Below are positions 13,889-14,594 of a stretch of DNA of 14,594 bases, one piece after another (positions within the stretch are counted from its first letter, which is position 1; each line of letters starts with the position of its first letter). Source of the stretch: Bacillota bacterium (GTDB lineage: Bacteria; Bacillota; Clostridia; Acetivibrionales; DSM-1351); assembly GCA_023415305.1 (NCBI GenBank), contig JAEZKZ010000090.1:1-14594 (forward strand). Direction: 5' to 3'. The notes under the pieces were generated by a model, which saw only the letters and a program-made list of their open reading frames with translations, made no database searches and was not told the DNA's origin. The position numbers and the translations under genes were made by a program.

Positions 13889-13924
13889 TAAAACAAGGGT
13901 AACACATATTTTGGAGGTGGCGGG

Positions 13925-14389
13925 ATGGCTGACACACAAGTTGTTATATTTATATTAAACAATGAATTATGCAGTGTTGAAGCATCAATGGTATTTAAAA
14001 TAGAAAAATACAGCGAGGTTTCTACTATTCCACAAATGCCTGATTACATAAAAGGGCTGTATAATCTAAGGGGCAGAGTAGTTCCGGTAGTAGATTTAAA
14101 TAAAAAGTTCAGTATGGGGGATTCGGAAATAACTAAAAAAACAAAGATTATTATTACCGAAAAAGATGGACAACTCTTTGGGTTTATGGTCAACAATGTT
14201 CTTGAAATAATTAATCTTAAAGACGATTCAATAGATAAATCCGATGCAATAATTAAAGTAAACAATAAAAAGTACATAAAAGGTGTTGGAAAAAAAGACG
14301 AAAAACTATTCTCAATTATTGATCTTAATGAAGTTTTACGTGAGACAGAAGTTCAAGAGGTAATAGAGGTTATAGCGAATAAAGAATAA
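13925..14389 (+). CDS. cheW: CheW-like chemotaxis adaptor protein
   Basis: CheW is the scaffold that joins the histidine kinase CheA to membrane chemoreceptors at the cell pole. The 154-residue protein is a single CheW domain. VVIFILNNELCSVEASMVFKIEKY opens it, and the highly conserved segment IPQMPDYIKGLYNLRGRVVPVVDLNKKF (35-62) includes N47-L-R49-G50, the receptor- and kinase-contact region. A second half with DGQLFGFMVNNVLEI and LFSIIDLNEVL completes the fold. GGAGG at 13913-13917 lies 7 bases before the ATG. It has its own promoter and a strong terminator directly after, with no other chemotaxis gene in view, so it appears monocistronic. Stand-alone cheW genes are common in clostridia with many receptors; a partner cannot be named from here. 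Confidence 0.94.
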   Translation: MADTQVVIFILNNELCSVEASMVFKIEKYSEVSTIPQMPDYIKGLYNLRGRVVPVVDLNKKFSMGDSEITKKTKIIITEKDGQLFGFMVNNVLEIINLKDDSIDKSDAIIKVNNKKYIKGVGKKDEKLFSIIDLNEVLRETEVQEVIEVIANKE

Positions 14390-14398
14390 AGACTTAAA

Positions 14399-14450
14399 AA
14401 AACAGCTTCTTTGATTAATTCTTAATTGATCATAGAAGCTGTTTTATTTC
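14399..14450 (+). terminator. Rho-independent terminator after cheW
   Basis: Perfect 12-base arms AAAACAGCTTCT (14399-14410) and AGAAGCTGTTTT (14434-14445) enclose a 23-base AT-rich loop. TTTTATTTC ends the signal, starting 10 bases after the cheW stop. Runs of A before the left arm mean it could also work in the reverse direction. The remaining sequence to 14594 is AT-rich; no gene start or reliable promoter is visible in it. Confidence 0.88.
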
Positions 14451-14594
14451 AAAAAAAATATCTTAAACGGGACTGTAAATAATTTTGTGTATGGAATTAC
14501 TTTTTGACTCTTTTGGGTTAAGTATTCCTAAGTACTAACTTGTAAAATTAAATATTATATTTAAATTATTGCCAGATTCTTGGAATTTTATGCA

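Noticed and set aside
14504..14530. TTGACT as a -35 element of a promoter near the right edge
   Set aside because: No acceptable -10 is found 16-18 bases downstream and no gene start follows in the window.
14581..14594. Sigma-54-like TTGGAATTTTATGCA at the right edge
   Set aside because: Only 8 bases separate GG from GC, where the sigma-54 promoter needs 10.
1..14594. Search for a defence island, CRISPR array, biosynthetic cluster or mobile element
   Set aside because: No transposase, integrase, regularly spaced repeats, tRNA attachment site or multi-gene system was found; the genes are mostly core functions.

Overview
The window looks like a chromosomal stretch of a low-GC Gram-positive bacterium of the class Clostridia. 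The AT-rich sequence, strong GGAGG ribosome binding sites, several TTG and GTG starts, and the cdd-era-recO order fit a Ruminiclostridium/Clostridium-type genome. That placement is inference from gene content and style; I could not run a search. Almost all of it is ordinary core or housekeeping DNA. I see no phage, transposase, CRISPR array, rRNA or tRNA.

Layout. (1) Positions 1-123 hold what appears to be the start of a divergent minus-strand gene and a hairpin-rich leader. (2) 124-3670 is a plus-strand operon: cytidine deaminase (cdd), the ribosome-assembly GTPase era, the recombination mediator recO, and a two-HKD cardiolipin synthase (cls). (3) 3738-8939 is a second plus-strand unit. It has a good sigma-A promoter, a possible 12-codon leader ORF, an HD-domain protein, a heptamer repeat array, a heterodimeric ABC exporter pair with one degenerate ATP site, a short repeat array, a coiled-coil protein with a J-domain-like segment, and a rho-independent terminator. 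(4) 9001-10569 encodes a secreted WG-repeat protein, followed by a MYG1-family protein with a GTG start at 10701. (5) 11703-13646 is a minus-strand group: a YnzC-like DUF896 protein, an RlmI-like rRNA methyltransferase, and a membrane-anchored, probably inactive restriction-endonuclease-fold protein. (6) 13925-14389 is an orphan cheW with its own promoter and terminator. After 14450 I see no gene or convincing signal.

The housekeeping genes cover nucleotide salvage, 16S rRNA maturation, DNA repair, membrane lipid synthesis and rRNA methylation; no single pathway links them. The points that deserve a second look are small-scale. They are a hairpin placed directly against the Shine-Dalgarno sequence of three different genes, two of them related as a repeat family; a heptamer array that encodes the last five residues and stop codon of the HD gene; an in-frame 12-codon ORF with a strong RBS just upstream of that gene; the J-like protein with HPE in place of HPD; and the pseudo-nuclease. 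No gene-free gap exceeds about 280 bases. Four starts differ from the longest open frame and are explained at the genes concerned: the second ABC subunit, the MYG1 protein, the nuclease-fold protein, and the TTG start of the first ABC subunit.
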